DNA of 64,000 bases from Bacteroidales bacterium (GCA_017479705.1 JAFVCA010000037.1:56402-120401), one strand, 5' to 3'. Numbered from the stretch's first letter, positions 40,910 through 50,247 are shown. Notes: generated by a model from the letters alone, not told the origin. Numbers and translations: made by a program.

Positions 40910-41752
40910 TTATCTCATCCAGCCTTCCATTCTATAGACTTTCTCCATTAGTTTGTGGGCCTTCCCTTTTGTAGGCTTGTGCCACACTTCGACACGCACG
41001 GCGTAGTAATCTTCCCAGTCGCCCTCATAAATAGTGAAGTCCTTATGGTTTGGCATGACAATCTGTCCAAAGCCATTGTGGTTAGATACCTCTGTGGCGG
41101 TGCGAGGTTTCAGGCGGTCTTTGGAGAGTTCGATGTTTTCCGTCGCCTCAAAACAGCGAAGGTAGACTTCTCCGTCCTCAAGTTCCGGCCAGTAGAAGGC
41201 AAAGTTGTAAATGCCGCCCTGGTCGCCGTTCCAAAGCTGTAGCCACGATGCGGTGTCGGTACTGTCGATGGCAACGGGAGTGAAAATATCCCCATCGGTT
41301 GCGTTCCAACGGTGGTTGGTGTCGGTGATTGGTGTGTTATACTCCAGGCCTTCGGGTATTGGGTGTTCCTTGCCGAAATTGTCAGGTACCAAGCTGAACA
41401 ATCCGGCGGCAAACATGGAAAAGAACAACAAAGGGATGGTCGTCTCCAAAACCAAACAGACAATTCCGGCCAAGAAGGCTCCTATGGCGCGCCACCATTC
41501 TTTCTTCAGCAAGAGGGTGATAAAAACTGGCAGTTGCAAAAGCAAAACCAAAGCAGAAAGACCGGAAAGGACGAATCCCCAAACGGTGGATGCTTCAAAA
41601 ACAAGCACCGTGGCCACAATAGCCAGTACTGTCACCAGCGGGAGCACCCACCAGAAACGTACCATCCAGTCTGTAAAAGTTATCTTCGGTTTATTCTTGT
41701 CAATCGAATTCACTCCACTGGCGTGCATGATTATTTCCCCTCGGTTTTCCAT
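40910..41752 (-). CDS. Membrane protein with C-terminal extracytoplasmic domain
   Basis: 280 aa. Three predicted membrane helices in the first 130 residues (FWWVLPLVTVLAIVATVLVF, WGFVLSGLSALVLLLQLPVF, IGAFLAGIVCLVLETTIPLLFF), then a beta-rich domain of about 150 residues (YWPELEDGEVYLRCFEATEN, FTIYEGDWEDYYAVRVEVWHKP). No family recognised. It lies 35 nt downstream of nothing obvious and upstream of the transketolase C-terminal gene. Confidence 0.65.
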   Translation of the reverse strand: MENRGEIIMHASGVNSIDKNKPKITFTDWMVRFWWVLPLVTVLAIVATVLVFEASTVWGFVLSGLSALVLLLQLPVFITLLLKKEWWRAIGAFLAGIVCLVLETTIPLLFFSMFAAGLFSLVPDNFGKEHPIPEGLEYNTPITDTNHRWNATDGDIFTPVAIDSTDTASWLQLWNGDQGGIYNFAFYWPELEDGEVYLRCFEATENIELSKDRLKPRTATEVSNHNGFGQIVMPNHKDFTIYEGDWEDYYAVRVEVWHKPTKGKAHKLMEKVYRMEGWMR

Positions 41753-41825
41753 GTTTGTTTATATCCCTGAAGAATGGTTCTCATACGGTCAAGTTTGTCG
41801 AGGCGTCATAGTGCAACGCCGTTGT

Positions 41826-42449
41826 CTAAGCTATGGGTATCCTGATCACTGTCTTCAGCTTTTCCAAGGCGGTTTTGCGCGGGTCGCTGAGGTATATCTC
41901 GTGGTGCATCCGCTCGTCGTGGGCAAAAGGATGCCCCGTGCTTTCCGCATAGGCCTTCATGGCGGCGATGGTCACGGGCTCGTCGTCGTATGGACCCATG
42001 TGCATGCACTGCACGCACAACCCCTCGTCATAGTTGAAAAACTCGGCTGCCGAGCAGTCCAACTTTTTCTTCCGCGTGGCCTCTGTCACAGCCCAGTCAA
42101 AATCCGCCCGTCCCACAAAGTCCGGCAGTCGTATCATCGATATGAATTGCAGCGCACCTTTGTCGCCAAAGTCTAACGGCTGCCCGTCTGTTGTCCACCA
42201 AAGACCCTCCAATGGCGGCACCACAAAGTCGAAGTACCCCTCAATCCTGTGGTCCCCCATTTTGCTCATCTTGATGGTATAGGCCACGGCATACAGCACC
42301 TCGATGCTTCTCTTGTAGGCGCTCCCTTCCGTGTTGGGGTCCCCTTCGCCGCGCACGGCCACATAGCTCATCCGCGGCACCGTCACTAATGCGGGCTTCT
42401 GTGCCGGGAGGTAGAACTCCTTGTATTCCTTCTTAAAATCAAATGCCAT
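41826..42449 (-). CDS. GyrI-like small-molecule-binding protein
   Basis: 207 aa without signal peptide. It matches stand-alone GyrI-like/SOUL-type proteins: FDFKKEYKEFYLPAQKPALV, VPRMSYVAVRGEGDPNTEG, then the binding-cleft end CVQCMHMGPYDDEPVTIAAM and HEIYLSDPRKTALEKLKTVI. Members bind hydrophobic or cationic compounds, and some hydrolyse them. Located 16 nt downstream of the esterase gene, so co-transcribed. Confidence 0.88.
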   Translation of the reverse strand: MAFDFKKEYKEFYLPAQKPALVTVPRMSYVAVRGEGDPNTEGSAYKRSIEVLYAVAYTIKMSKMGDHRIEGYFDFVVPPLEGLWWTTDGQPLDFGDKGALQFISMIRLPDFVGRADFDWAVTEATRKKKLDCSAAEFFNYDEGLCVQCMHMGPYDDEPVTIAAMKAYAESTGHPFAHDERMHHEIYLSDPRKTALEKLKTVIRIPIA

Positions 42450-42465
42450 AATGTCGCGTTTAGGG

Positions 42466-43944
42466 TTACATGATGCTTTTCAACCAGCCGAACAGCTCGT
42501 CTAATGCATAGTCGCCGCTGTGGGGGCGGTTCCAGGCAAAGATGAAGTTCACGTCGCATCCCGCCTCGTTCAGTTTCAGTGCCAGGTTCAGCGGCACGGG
42601 AAATCCCGTGTCCCTGTCTCGTGCCCCGTGGCGGATATACCAGTGCGGGGCCAGCGTATGCTCATTCTTAGCCTTGCTTTTGCCGTCCGCGGCCTGAATG
42701 TCACCAATAAAGTTCATCGGGTTCATCAGGTACACGTTGTCTACCACCTCCTTGGGCAGGTCCTTGCCGTTTTTGTAGGCGCTGTAGACGGTGAAGTTCA
42801 CGCTGCTTCCGTCCGTTCCGCCAAATTCCTCGTTCTCCGCCGAGGCCAACTGCCCCAGCACCCCCTTCGTATCGAAAGCGGGTGCAGTCTTCAGTGGCTG
42901 TGTGCTGGCCACATAGTTCAGATACCGCTGTATGTCCAACCCCACCACATACTCTCCCCGTTGGGGCTGCGGTGCGCGCATGGCGGGCAGGGGCGCCTTT
43001 TTCCCGCCGTTTATGGGGGGCATGCCGCCCATACGCTCTTCGTTGAACGAGAAACCTAACGAGTCGCTGATGTCCGCGCCCGCGTTCTTGGCCGTCTGTG
43101 CTGAGCGGATCAACTCCCTTCGCAGCAGGTCCATATAGTTGTCGGCTGTCACGGGGGTTCCGTTCCAGTCTTTCAGGTTCAGGCTGTTGATGTAGTTGGG
43201 AAACTGCTCCTTCAGTTGGTTGCTGATGGGCAATAGTTGTGCCGACCGTTGGCGGCTCGACGTGCCGTTGTAGAGCCATTCATACGCCATGTCGGCATGC
43301 TCCAGGTCGGTGATGGGGCAGAAGCACACGGCTGCATACACATCGTCCTTCTCCTTGGCGGCTCCCATGGCCGTCAACATGTCGTTGTAGGCCGGATGGT
43401 TTCCCGTGGCCCCCACCAGGGCTGCCATGGCTCCTCCCGCGCTGGTGCCGTCAATGATGATGCGCTCGGCGTTGCCCGGCATTTCGCGGTCAAAAAGGCG
43501 CAGGTAGCGCACTGCCGCCTTCAGGTCTAATAGTCCCTTGGGGGCACGCCCCGTGTAGGTGCCGCCCTGCACCGAGTTCCGTCCGCGCGAGCCGGGAATC
43601 ACCACCACATAGCCCTCCTTCAGCGCACGCCCTGTGGCGTCTCCGGCCTCTGGGCCGCGGGCCTTGGCGGCCATATAGCCGCCTATGTAGGTGCGCAGCA
43701 GGATGGGCGTAGTCTTCGTGGCCCCTTCAGGCACATACACGTTCAGGTACTGGTAGGCCGTGTCCTCCACATTCTTCACATAGTAGAGGCGTTCGTATGC
43801 TGTGTATCTCACCACCTCGCCGTCGGGCATGGTCAGCTCTGCTTCCTGCCCGTCGTTAGGGTTGAAGCTCATCCCCTGTTTGCTGTGGCCGCAACTCGCA
43901 AGGGTCATTGCGACAATTGCTGCAAAGAGTATTTTCTTCATCAT
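42466..43944 (-). CDS. Tannase subtype B-like esterase lipoprotein
   Basis: 492 aa. Lipoprotein signal MMKKILFAAIVAMTLASC. Alpha/beta hydrolase with nucleophile serine in IIDGTSAGGAMAALVGATG (about residue 168) and oxyanion-hole region RTYIGGYMAAKARGPEAG. The sequence GYVVVIPGSRGRNSVQGGTY, CPITDLEHADMAYEW and the final AWNRPHSGDYALDELF with the catalytic His are typical of subtype B tannases/feruloyl-type esterases. It is likely an envelope-anchored esterase acting on plant phenolic esters; the true substrate is not proven. Confidence 0.85.
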   Translation of the reverse strand: MMKKILFAAIVAMTLASCGHSKQGMSFNPNDGQEAELTMPDGEVVRYTAYERLYYVKNVEDTAYQYLNVYVPEGATKTTPILLRTYIGGYMAAKARGPEAGDATGRALKEGYVVVIPGSRGRNSVQGGTYTGRAPKGLLDLKAAVRYLRLFDREMPGNAERIIIDGTSAGGAMAALVGATGNHPAYNDMLTAMGAAKEKDDVYAAVCFCPITDLEHADMAYEWLYNGTSSRQRSAQLLPISNQLKEQFPNYINSLNLKDWNGTPVTADNYMDLLRRELIRSAQTAKNAGADISDSLGFSFNEERMGGMPPINGGKKAPLPAMRAPQPQRGEYVVGLDIQRYLNYVASTQPLKTAPAFDTKGVLGQLASAENEEFGGTDGSSVNFTVYSAYKNGKDLPKEVVDNVYLMNPMNFIGDIQAADGKSKAKNEHTLAPHWYIRHGARDRDTGFPVPLNLALKLNEAGCDVNFIFAWNRPHSGDYALDELFGWLKSIM

Positions 43945-44156
43945 TCAAAAGTATTTTTGTCCTTTGTCAAAAGGCGAATCCCGCGCTGCCTAACCTGCAG
44001 GCGGTTTTTCGCTGCTATCCTATATTAACGCTGCCGATGCAAAAAAAGTATATCCTCCCGTTTTTTTCATTCGTCATGAGGTGCCAAAAGACAGGGCTCT
44101 CGGCGGCTGTCCGTCAAAAAATGGCAGCACAATGTCATTTATCCGTTTTTTTTATG

Positions 44157-44166
44157 TAATTTTGCA
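44157..44166 (+). promoter_or_regulatory. Promoter for the YjbH-like gene pair
   Basis: TAATTTTGCA on the plus strand, 29 nt upstream of the start codon at 44195. Confidence 0.6.
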
Positions 44167-44194
44167 ACTTGTAAGAATCAAACAATTTGATGCT

Positions 44195-45109
44195 ATGACC
44201 CAACGCAACATCCTCTGCCGCCGTCTCGGCTCCGTGGCTTTGCTTGTCACCCTGCTCGCCACGTCCTGCCCCCGCCATGTCCGCGCCCAGGCCCCGACCC
44301 CTGGACTGGACCTCTTCGCCGGCCTCAGTGTCAATTTCCGCGATGTGTACTATTTCCGCCAGTACGATTTCCTCATCAACCTCACGCCCGGTTTCCGATG
44401 GACCATGGGGCACGACTGGCAGCTCACTGGCCAAGTCTATGTGCCCTTGGTGAACCAGTACGAAAACTATGGCAATGGTTTCAAAGTGAACAATTTCGCC
44501 CTCAGCAAAGAGCTGCGCTGGGGCACCCTTTACGCCAAAGCCTCGGCGGGTCTCTTCAGCATGAATCGCTATGGCCTCGACCTGAAGCTCTTCCTGCCCC
44601 TTGCCGATTGGTTTGCGCTCGAAGCGCAGGGCGGCTATGTGGGCTGGCTCTACACCGACACCTATTGGCGCATCACCAAGCCCGACCGGTTCCTCGGCAC
44701 TGTCGGGGGCGACATCTACCTCTCCAAGTGGAACACCCAGCTCCGCGGTGTGGCCGGCCTTTACCTCTACCGCGACTTCGGTGCCGAAGCCGAAGCCATG
44801 CGCCATTTCAACCACACCACCGTCTCTGTCTATGGCCGTTGGAGCGACACCTACGGCTACGATGCCGGTTTCAAGGTCATTGTCATGCTGCCCCCTTATC
44901 ACCGCACCCGTCGTGTGGTCAACTTCAGGCCCGCCTCCAACTTCCGCCTCGCCTACACCGTCATGACCGAGCTCTCCGGCAACCGCATCTACAAGACCGA
45001 CCCCGAGGAGAACGAGCGCGACGGCTGGTTCAGCCGCCATTTCCTCCTCTGGGGCTCCCATACCATGTGTCCCGATTTTGTTATTAACCAAAAGACTACC
45101 GAAGAATGA
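44195..45109 (+). CDS. Outer membrane protein, YjbH-associated
   Basis: 304 aa from MTQRNILCRRLGSVALLVTL, with a signal peptide ending ATSCPRHVRAQ. The mature part is a string of barrel strands (YDFLINLTPGFRWTMGHDWQLTGQVYV, LDLKLFLPLADWFALEAQGGY, FKVIVMLPPYH). The promoter at 44157-44166 excludes the longer ORF start at 44081. It overlaps the next gene by 4 nt (ATGA), so the two products probably work together in the outer membrane. Confidence 0.75.
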   Translation: MTQRNILCRRLGSVALLVTLLATSCPRHVRAQAPTPGLDLFAGLSVNFRDVYYFRQYDFLINLTPGFRWTMGHDWQLTGQVYVPLVNQYENYGNGFKVNNFALSKELRWGTLYAKASAGLFSMNRYGLDLKLFLPLADWFALEAQGGYVGWLYTDTYWRITKPDRFLGTVGGDIYLSKWNTQLRGVAGLYLYRDFGAEAEAMRHFNHTTVSVYGRWSDTYGYDAGFKVIVMLPPYHRTRRVVNFRPASNFRLAYTVMTELSGNRIYKTDPEENERDGWFSRHFLLWGSHTMCPDFVINQKTTEE

Positions 45110-45870
45110 GACGACACCTTGTACTCCTCCTGCTCGCTGCCGCGGCGCTGATGCCTCTTTCCGGCTCCGCACAGCAATATACAGGCCTCTCCGGTCTGCT
45201 CCATGTCCCCTCCGCCGAGATGAACCATGAGGGCGACGCCTTCATGGGCATCCATTTCCTCAACAAGGCCATGACCCCCGACACCGGTTTCCTCCTCGCC
45301 GGCCAGAAGTACGACACCTACGACTACTACATCTCCCTCACCCCCTTCCCGTGGATTGAATTCAGCTATATGTGCACCAAGCGCAAAAGCGCCGAGTCCG
45401 AGCAGCTGTGGGACTACCACCGCAAAGACCGCTCCGCATCGCTCAAAATCCGTCCCATCAAAGAGGGCCGCTACCATCCCGCCATTGCCATCGGAACCAA
45501 TGATTTCGGCACCGGCATCTTCAAAAAGAACCGTACCGACGTCCAGCTCTATTTCTTCAACTACTACATCGCAGCCACCAAGCACCTCAACTTCGGCGGC
45601 AACGAGTTGGGGCTCACCCTTGCCTACCGCCATTTTTTCCGTGGCTACAATGCCAAGTGGAACGGCCTTGTGGGGGGCGTCACCTTCCGTCCCGCCTTCT
45701 TCCCGCAGGCCCGCGCCATTGTCGAATACACAGGCAACGAGTTCCAAGTGGGCCTCGACGCCCTCCTCTGGCGCCACCTGCGCCTCCAAGCCAGCCTCAA
45801 AGACTTCAAGTACCCCAACTTCGGCCTCTGCTTCCAACTCAACCTCCTGGGGCGGAAATACACCTACTGA
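45106..45870 (+). CDS. YjbH-domain outer membrane protein
   Basis: 254 aa with signal peptide (RRHLVLLLLAAAALMPLSGS). The start of the mature part, YTGLSGLLHVPSAEMNHEGD, is the YjbH signature, followed by barrel strands to LQASLKDFKYPNFGLCFQLN. YjbH proteins belong to exopolysaccharide export loci in Proteobacteria. No glycosyltransferase or Wza-type gene is nearby here, so the role is open. Starts in the ATGA overlap with the preceding barrel gene. Confidence 0.85.
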   Translation: MRRHLVLLLLAAAALMPLSGSAQQYTGLSGLLHVPSAEMNHEGDAFMGIHFLNKAMTPDTGFLLAGQKYDTYDYYISLTPFPWIEFSYMCTKRKSAESEQLWDYHRKDRSASLKIRPIKEGRYHPAIAIGTNDFGTGIFKKNRTDVQLYFFNYYIAATKHLNFGGNELGLTLAYRHFFRGYNAKWNGLVGGVTFRPAFFPQARAIVEYTGNEFQVGLDALLWRHLRLQASLKDFKYPNFGLCFQLNLLGRKYTY

Positions 45871-45947
45871 CACCTTCCCCCTCAGCCCCTGCTGACCCGT
45901 GGACGAAAAAAAATCAAAAAAAAAGTGCTCCATCCAAAAAATATTGC

Positions 45948-45957
45948 TATCTTTGCA
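45948..45957 (+). promoter_or_regulatory. Promoter for the His-rich lipoprotein
   Basis: TATCTTTGCA after an A-rich tract, 108 nt upstream of the start codon. Confidence 0.7.
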
Positions 45958-46064
45958 TTGTTGAACAAGTGTGCCCACGGCGCGGTTTATCGCTGCAAAG
46001 TATTGCTGTTCACCATGTTATTAGTAAATTTATTGAATATTAAATCTGTAAAATAATCAAAACG

Positions 46065-46442
46065 ATGAAGAAAAAGAAGGTTATACTGTTCACCTTAGTG
46101 GCAGCTATCGCTCTGGTCTCCGTCTTCGGCTACACCTCTTGCAGCAAGACCGAAAAAGACCCCAATGTCCCTGTAGTGTATGACACCCTCCTCCCTCCGA
46201 AGGACCCCATCCTGACGACCATCTGTCCTCACCACAGCGCCACGGACCCCAGCCGTGTCATGATTATCGACGCTGCTGACCCCACCGCCATGGTTCACCA
46301 CACCCATGAGTATCTGGAAGGCCAGACTTGCCCCATCAGCACCTGCGAGTGGAATGGCCGTCACCACATCCACGAAGTCTACTTCTGGCGTGGCCATTTC
46401 GAGGACAACTGGGAGCATCTTGGCGGCAGCACCCGCGAGTGA
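46065..46442 (+). CDS. His/Cys-rich lipoprotein, possible metal binder
   Basis: 125 aa. Signal with lipobox-like GYTSC near residue 26. The short mature part has CPHHSATD, MVHHTHEYLEG, CPISTCEWNGRHHIHEVYFW and HFEDNWEH, with ten or more His and four Cys in about 75 residues. No known domain was recognised. Own promoter (45948) and terminator (46497-46532) make it a monocistronic unit. Confidence 0.75.
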   Translation: MKKKKVILFTLVAAIALVSVFGYTSCSKTEKDPNVPVVYDTLLPPKDPILTTICPHHSATDPSRVMIIDAADPTAMVHHTHEYLEGQTCPISTCEWNGRHHIHEVYFWRGHFEDNWEHLGGSTRE

Positions 46443-46496
46443 CAGACCATTGTTCGTTGGTTTTTGTTTTCACTGGATAAATATTTGTTTTTACTT

Positions 46497-46532
46497 AGGA
46501 GTGCCCCACCCATGTAGGGCACTCCTTTTTTT
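46497..46532 (+). terminator. Rho-independent terminator
   Basis: AGGAGTGCCC (46497-46506) and GGGCACTCCT (46517-46526) with a following T7 run. Confidence 0.88.
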
Positions 46533-46755
46533 CTCCCATCCCCTTTCTGCGTGCTCTGGCCGCACAACCCCGATTCCCCAAGCGGTCGAATCGCCGAGGC
46601 TGCAACTCGGCCCTTCCTTCGCACGCTTGCCCTCATTTCCCCATCATTTATCCTTCATTTCTCCCAATTAGCTTGGACAGACGTTGCCGGCGGGAAACGA
46701 CAAACGACCCGCAGGGAGCGGTGCTGCACCGAGTGAGGAATGGGGCGGGGGAGGG
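46533..46755. other. Intergenic stretch without a supported gene
   Basis: The gap between the terminator and the 3' end of the vWA gene. I see no RNA, repeat or coding pattern in it. Confidence 0.6.
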
Positions 46756-48138
46756 CTACTTGAAGGTGAGACCCGTCTGCTGGGCGGAGTGGATGGTGAA
46801 CTGTGCCGTCTGCACGGCGTCGTAGCTGTTGCCGTCGGCCGGGCGGAGGACCACTTGGTAGTTGCCCGGCATGAGCACTATGCGCTCGTTCATGTTGGCG
46901 GGGTCTAAGTCGCAGACCCAGCGGAGTCCGTCGGCCTGGAGGGCAAAGAGGCTGCCTGTGGTGGGGAAGGGGGGCTTGGTGAGGGCCAGCTGGCCGGGCA
47001 GGGGAATCTGCATGTCGGTGTCGGAGCCGCTGCGGATGGAGACATTGTCGAGGTGGATGACGGGCAGGGAGAGGATGTCGATGTCGTAGGCGCCGGCCAG
47101 GTAGTGCTCCGTGGCGCCGAGGCGCTGGGTGGCGAGGATGGCGGGGTCGCCGTGGCGGCGCACCAGCACGGTGTAGTCGAGCAGCTGGAAGGCGGTACGC
47201 TTTGCGGGCAGGTGGAGGCGGAGGGTGCCTTGGGGCGCGACGATTTGCAGCCGGGTGTGTCGGCCGGGCGCGAAATGCTGGTCGGGGAGTTGCACGGGGG
47301 GCTTGGTGGCCAGGGTGATGTCGTAGGTGAGCAGGGGGTCGACCTCGAGGGTGTCGACGGGGCTGTCGGAGCCGTAGTGGTGGATGGTGGCGTGGCGGAG
47401 GGTGTGGGTGGCGTGGTCGTAGAGGGCCAGGGGGATGTCGGTCTCGTAGGGGCGGCGGTCGGCGTCCACCACGTCGAGGGTGAGGAGGGCTTTCTGGTCG
47501 GAGAGGAGGAAGATTTGGTAGAGGGTTTCGGCAAAGCGTTCTTCGTCGGTGAGCAGGGTGAAGCGCCCGGCGCAGTCGAGCTGGCTTTTGAAGTTGTCCG
47601 GGCTGCCGATGCCGATGATGAAGGTCTGCACCACGGAGCCGCTGCCGTTGACTTGGCGCGCCACATCGCAGATGCTGCCGTCGCACTCGTCGAGGCCGTC
47701 GGTGATGATGAGTATGATGTTGCGTGCGTGCGCGTCGCGCGGGAAGTCTTTGAGGGCGTTGCCAAGGGCTGTGGCGGCGGTGCAGCCTCCGTTGGGGACG
47801 AGGGTCTTGATTTTGCTGCGCAGTTTGTAGAGGTTGTCGGGGCCGAAGGGGACTTCGAGCTGGGTGCCGAGGTCGCGGTTGTTGAGGTGGCCGAAGACGC
47901 GCAGGGCCATGTCGATGTGGTTTTGCCCCTCGATGCTGTCCAATAGCCGCAGGAGGACTTGCTGGGTGACTTTGATTTTGGAGTCGCTCTGCCACTTGTC
48001 CCACATGGAGTTGGAGCAGTCGAGGATGAGCAGCAGGTGGGTCTTGTCCTGCAGTGCCGATGTGGTGGCTTGGGCATGGATGCCGCCCCACGCCCCGCAG
48101 GTGGCGAGTAACGACAATATTATGAAGAATCTGCGCAT
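46756..48138 (-). CDS. Secreted von Willebrand factor A protein
   Basis: 460 aa from MRRFFIILSLLATCGAWGGI; a start nine codons upstream is excluded because it falls on the promoter. After the signal peptide the vWA domain has the MIDAS motif LLILDCSNSMWDKW (DxSxS), VFGHLNNRDLG, a conserved Thr in NGGCTAATALGNAL, and IILIITDGLDECDGS. The remaining 260 residues are beta-rich with no clear family. It is probably a periplasmic or surface protein in metal-dependent protein binding. Confidence 0.85.
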   Translation of the reverse strand: MRRFFIILSLLATCGAWGGIHAQATTSALQDKTHLLLILDCSNSMWDKWQSDSKIKVTQQVLLRLLDSIEGQNHIDMALRVFGHLNNRDLGTQLEVPFGPDNLYKLRSKIKTLVPNGGCTAATALGNALKDFPRDAHARNIILIITDGLDECDGSICDVARQVNGSGSVVQTFIIGIGSPDNFKSQLDCAGRFTLLTDEERFAETLYQIFLLSDQKALLTLDVVDADRRPYETDIPLALYDHATHTLRHATIHHYGSDSPVDTLEVDPLLTYDITLATKPPVQLPDQHFAPGRHTRLQIVAPQGTLRLHLPAKRTAFQLLDYTVLVRRHGDPAILATQRLGATEHYLAGAYDIDILSLPVIHLDNVSIRSGSDTDMQIPLPGQLALTKPPFPTTGSLFALQADGLRWVCDLDPANMNERIVLMPGNYQVVLRPADGNSYDAVQTAQFTIHSAQQTGLTFK

Positions 48139-48160
48139 CTTGTGGTTCCGTTTTCGAAAA

Positions 48161-48170
48161 TGCAAAGATA
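48161..48170 (-). promoter_or_regulatory. Promoter for the vWA gene
   Basis: TATCTTTGCA on the minus strand. Its expected start site lies near 48155, which decides for the ATG at 48138. Confidence 0.75.
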
Positions 48171-48297
48171 CAAAATTATTGTGACGTGGTGAAAAAGTAT
48201 GTCGCCGAGAGGTGCTGTTGTGCGGAAATTGTGGGATGGGTCTGCCGTGCGTCGAGGCTTCTGCGACAGGGAAGGCGGGTGGCGCAAGGGCAAAAAA

Positions 48298-48325
48298 AAG
48301 TCCGAAGGGCTGGCCTTCGGACTGT
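48298..48325 (-). terminator. Terminator after transketolase N-terminal gene
   Basis: AGTCCGAAGG and CCTTCGGACT form a perfect 10-bp stem 24 nt past the stop codon, followed on the minus strand by TTTTTTTG. Confidence 0.85.
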
Positions 48326-48347
48326 GGGGTTGTTTGGTGACAGGTGT

Positions 48348-49196
48348 TTAGAAATCGCCGAGGGTTTCGGGCAGCTGGGCAAGGGCGCGGGGCAGGTCGT
48401 CGGCGGAGAGGACGGAGCCGTGGTATTTGTTGATGCCTTGCATGAAGTCGACGCCGTAGCCCATCTCGGTGGTGAGGATGACGCAGACGGGGCTGCCGTG
48501 GCCGGTGAGGGCTTTGGCTTGGGCCATGCCGTCAAGGACTTGCTGCATGTTGTTGCCGTTGGCGATGACAACTACGGTCCACTGGAAGGCTTCGAACTTG
48601 GCTTTGAGGTCGCCGAGGTCCATGACTTGCTGCGTGGTGCCGTCGATTTGCTGGTGGTTGTAGTCGATGGTGGCGATAAGGTTGTCGACATGTTTGGAGC
48701 CGGCAAACATGGCGGCTTCCCAAATCTGGCCTTCCTGTAGCTCGCCGTCGCCGTGGAGGGTGTAGACGAGGCGGTTGTCGTTGGTCATTTTCTTGCCCAA
48801 GGCGGCGCCGATGCCGACGCTGAGGCCCTGGCCGAGGGAGCCGCTGGCCATGCGGATGCCGGGGAGGCCGTGCTCGGTGGAGGGGTGGCCCTGGAGACGG
48901 GTGCCGAACTGGCGGAAGGTTTTCAGCTCGTCGACAGGGAAGAAGCCGCGGCGGGCCATGGTGCTGTAGATGACGGGCGTGATGTGGCCTTGCGACACGA
49001 AGAGCATGTCCTGGCCGTTGCCTTCCATGGTGAAGTGGGCGGGGTCTTGGTCGAGGATGTTGAACTGCATGGCGGTCATCCAGTCGGCAGTGCCCAAGGA
49101 ACCACCGGGGTGGCCGGACTTGGCGGCGGTGGTCATTCGGAGTATATCGCGACGCACCTGCGTGGCGATGGATTCAAGTTCTTTGGTGGTTTTCAT
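48348..49196 (-). CDS. Transketolase, N-terminal subunit
   Basis: 282 aa. Holds the thiamine-diphosphate (PP) domain. AAKSGHPGGSLGTADWMTAM at residue 24, FVSQGHITPVIYS near 66, GSLGQGLSVGIGAAL near 119, and the ThDP motif GDGELQEGQIWEAAM to DYNHQQIDG (about 148-185). It needs the Pyr-domain subunit coded at 39921-40874. The restriction endonuclease gene upstream overlaps its first 23 nt. Confidence 0.94.
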   Translation of the reverse strand: MKTTKELESIATQVRRDILRMTTAAKSGHPGGSLGTADWMTAMQFNILDQDPAHFTMEGNGQDMLFVSQGHITPVIYSTMARRGFFPVDELKTFRQFGTRLQGHPSTEHGLPGIRMASGSLGQGLSVGIGAALGKKMTNDNRLVYTLHGDGELQEGQIWEAAMFAGSKHVDNLIATIDYNHQQIDGTTQQVMDLGDLKAKFEAFQWTVVVIANGNNMQQVLDGMAQAKALTGHGSPVCVILTTEMGYGVDFMQGINKYHGSVLSADDLPRALAQLPETLGDF

Positions 49197-50247
49197 TTTG
49201 AGTGGGGGTTATCTTTGGATTAGTATTAATTAAATTCATGATGGTACGGAGTCGGTTTACGAATTTCCGTTTCTCGTGTTCGTTGTTTGTGATGCTTATG
49301 GTGAGATATTTTTGATGGACAAGCATGGATGCGCCAATTCGGTTCTCCATTTCTTCAGTGATGCAGGAGGCAACGAGTATGGTCACAGCATTGGGGTATT
49401 CTGCAAGGGTGTTCTCGAATGATTTTAACATGGCTCCCAAGCGTTCCAGGGCACCTGCAGGGTCTAATCCTGACTTTATCTCTATGACCCCTACGATGTT
49501 ACCGTTGGTGTCATACATCGTTATGTCTGGTTCTGAGGAAAAGAGAATGGAGTAACCGTTGGTCAGGTTGATGATTTTTATTTTTTCAATTTCGCTATCT
49601 TTTGCCCATTCGGAGATTGCTGTCAGGTTGTTGTTTTTTTCTATTATCGAAGAGATGTCATTATGGAGCAGAAGTTCATTAAAAATGATGCTCCGAATAA
49701 CACGCTCGCCTTCGGCTCCGATGGAATTGCGCCAAGAACCGTCAATCTTGGCTCCGGCAGAGGCATACATCATGCCTTCTATGTTCTTTTCGGAGAAGTC
49801 GGCAGCCAAGGAAACGAGGGCTGACACCGTCCCGTTTATGGAGCAAGCTAATGCGGCTATTTGTTTTTGAGAGAGCTTTCCGGCTTCGATTTTGCCGTCT
49901 TCAATATTGTTTAGATTGGAAATGCCCGACATCGCTTTCAGTCCTTTTTGAGGGAGCATGGCAATGGAACGGTAGTATTTTAAGAAGGTTGGGTTCTGTA
50001 GCAGTACCTTGGGATGCAAGAATAGGAGGACTGGTGCTATTTTTTTTTCTAAGACAATAGACCAAGCTTCATCGCTGATGCTCCATGCTCCACGGTTGTC
50101 CCAGTCCAAATTTTCGCCCTCAATGCGGGCATATCTCTTCAGTTGGTTGAAAAGCGAGAAATATCCCTCAGAACACAATCTGTTGTAGAAGAATGTTGAT
50201 CGGAGCAAGTAGCTTTCCTTGGTGACAGAATCGGGAACCTTTGGCAT
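49174..50247 (-). CDS. Probable type II restriction endonuclease (PD-(D/E)XK)
   Basis: 357 aa. The nuclease motif is EPDITMYDTNGNIVGVIEIK (PD...ExK, about residue 236-255) followed by SGLDPAGALERLGAMLKSF. Upstream helices contain GAEGERVIRSIIFNELL. It begins 5 nt after the C-terminal methyltransferase gene, completing an R-M operon M(alpha)-M(beta)-R. The methyltransferase layout points to the AquI/AvaI-type group (CYCGRG), so that target is a guess, not a reading. Codon usage is AT-richer than the surrounding housekeeping genes, suggesting acquisition. Confidence 0.75.
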   Translation of the reverse strand: MPKVPDSVTKESYLLRSTFFYNRLCSEGYFSLFNQLKRYARIEGENLDWDNRGAWSISDEAWSIVLEKKIAPVLLFLHPKVLLQNPTFLKYYRSIAMLPQKGLKAMSGISNLNNIEDGKIEAGKLSQKQIAALACSINGTVSALVSLAADFSEKNIEGMMYASAGAKIDGSWRNSIGAEGERVIRSIIFNELLLHNDISSIIEKNNNLTAISEWAKDSEIEKIKIINLTNGYSILFSSEPDITMYDTNGNIVGVIEIKSGLDPAGALERLGAMLKSFENTLAEYPNAVTILVASCITEEMENRIGASMLVHQKYLTISITNNEHEKRKFVNRLRTIMNLINTNPKITPTQNENHQRT

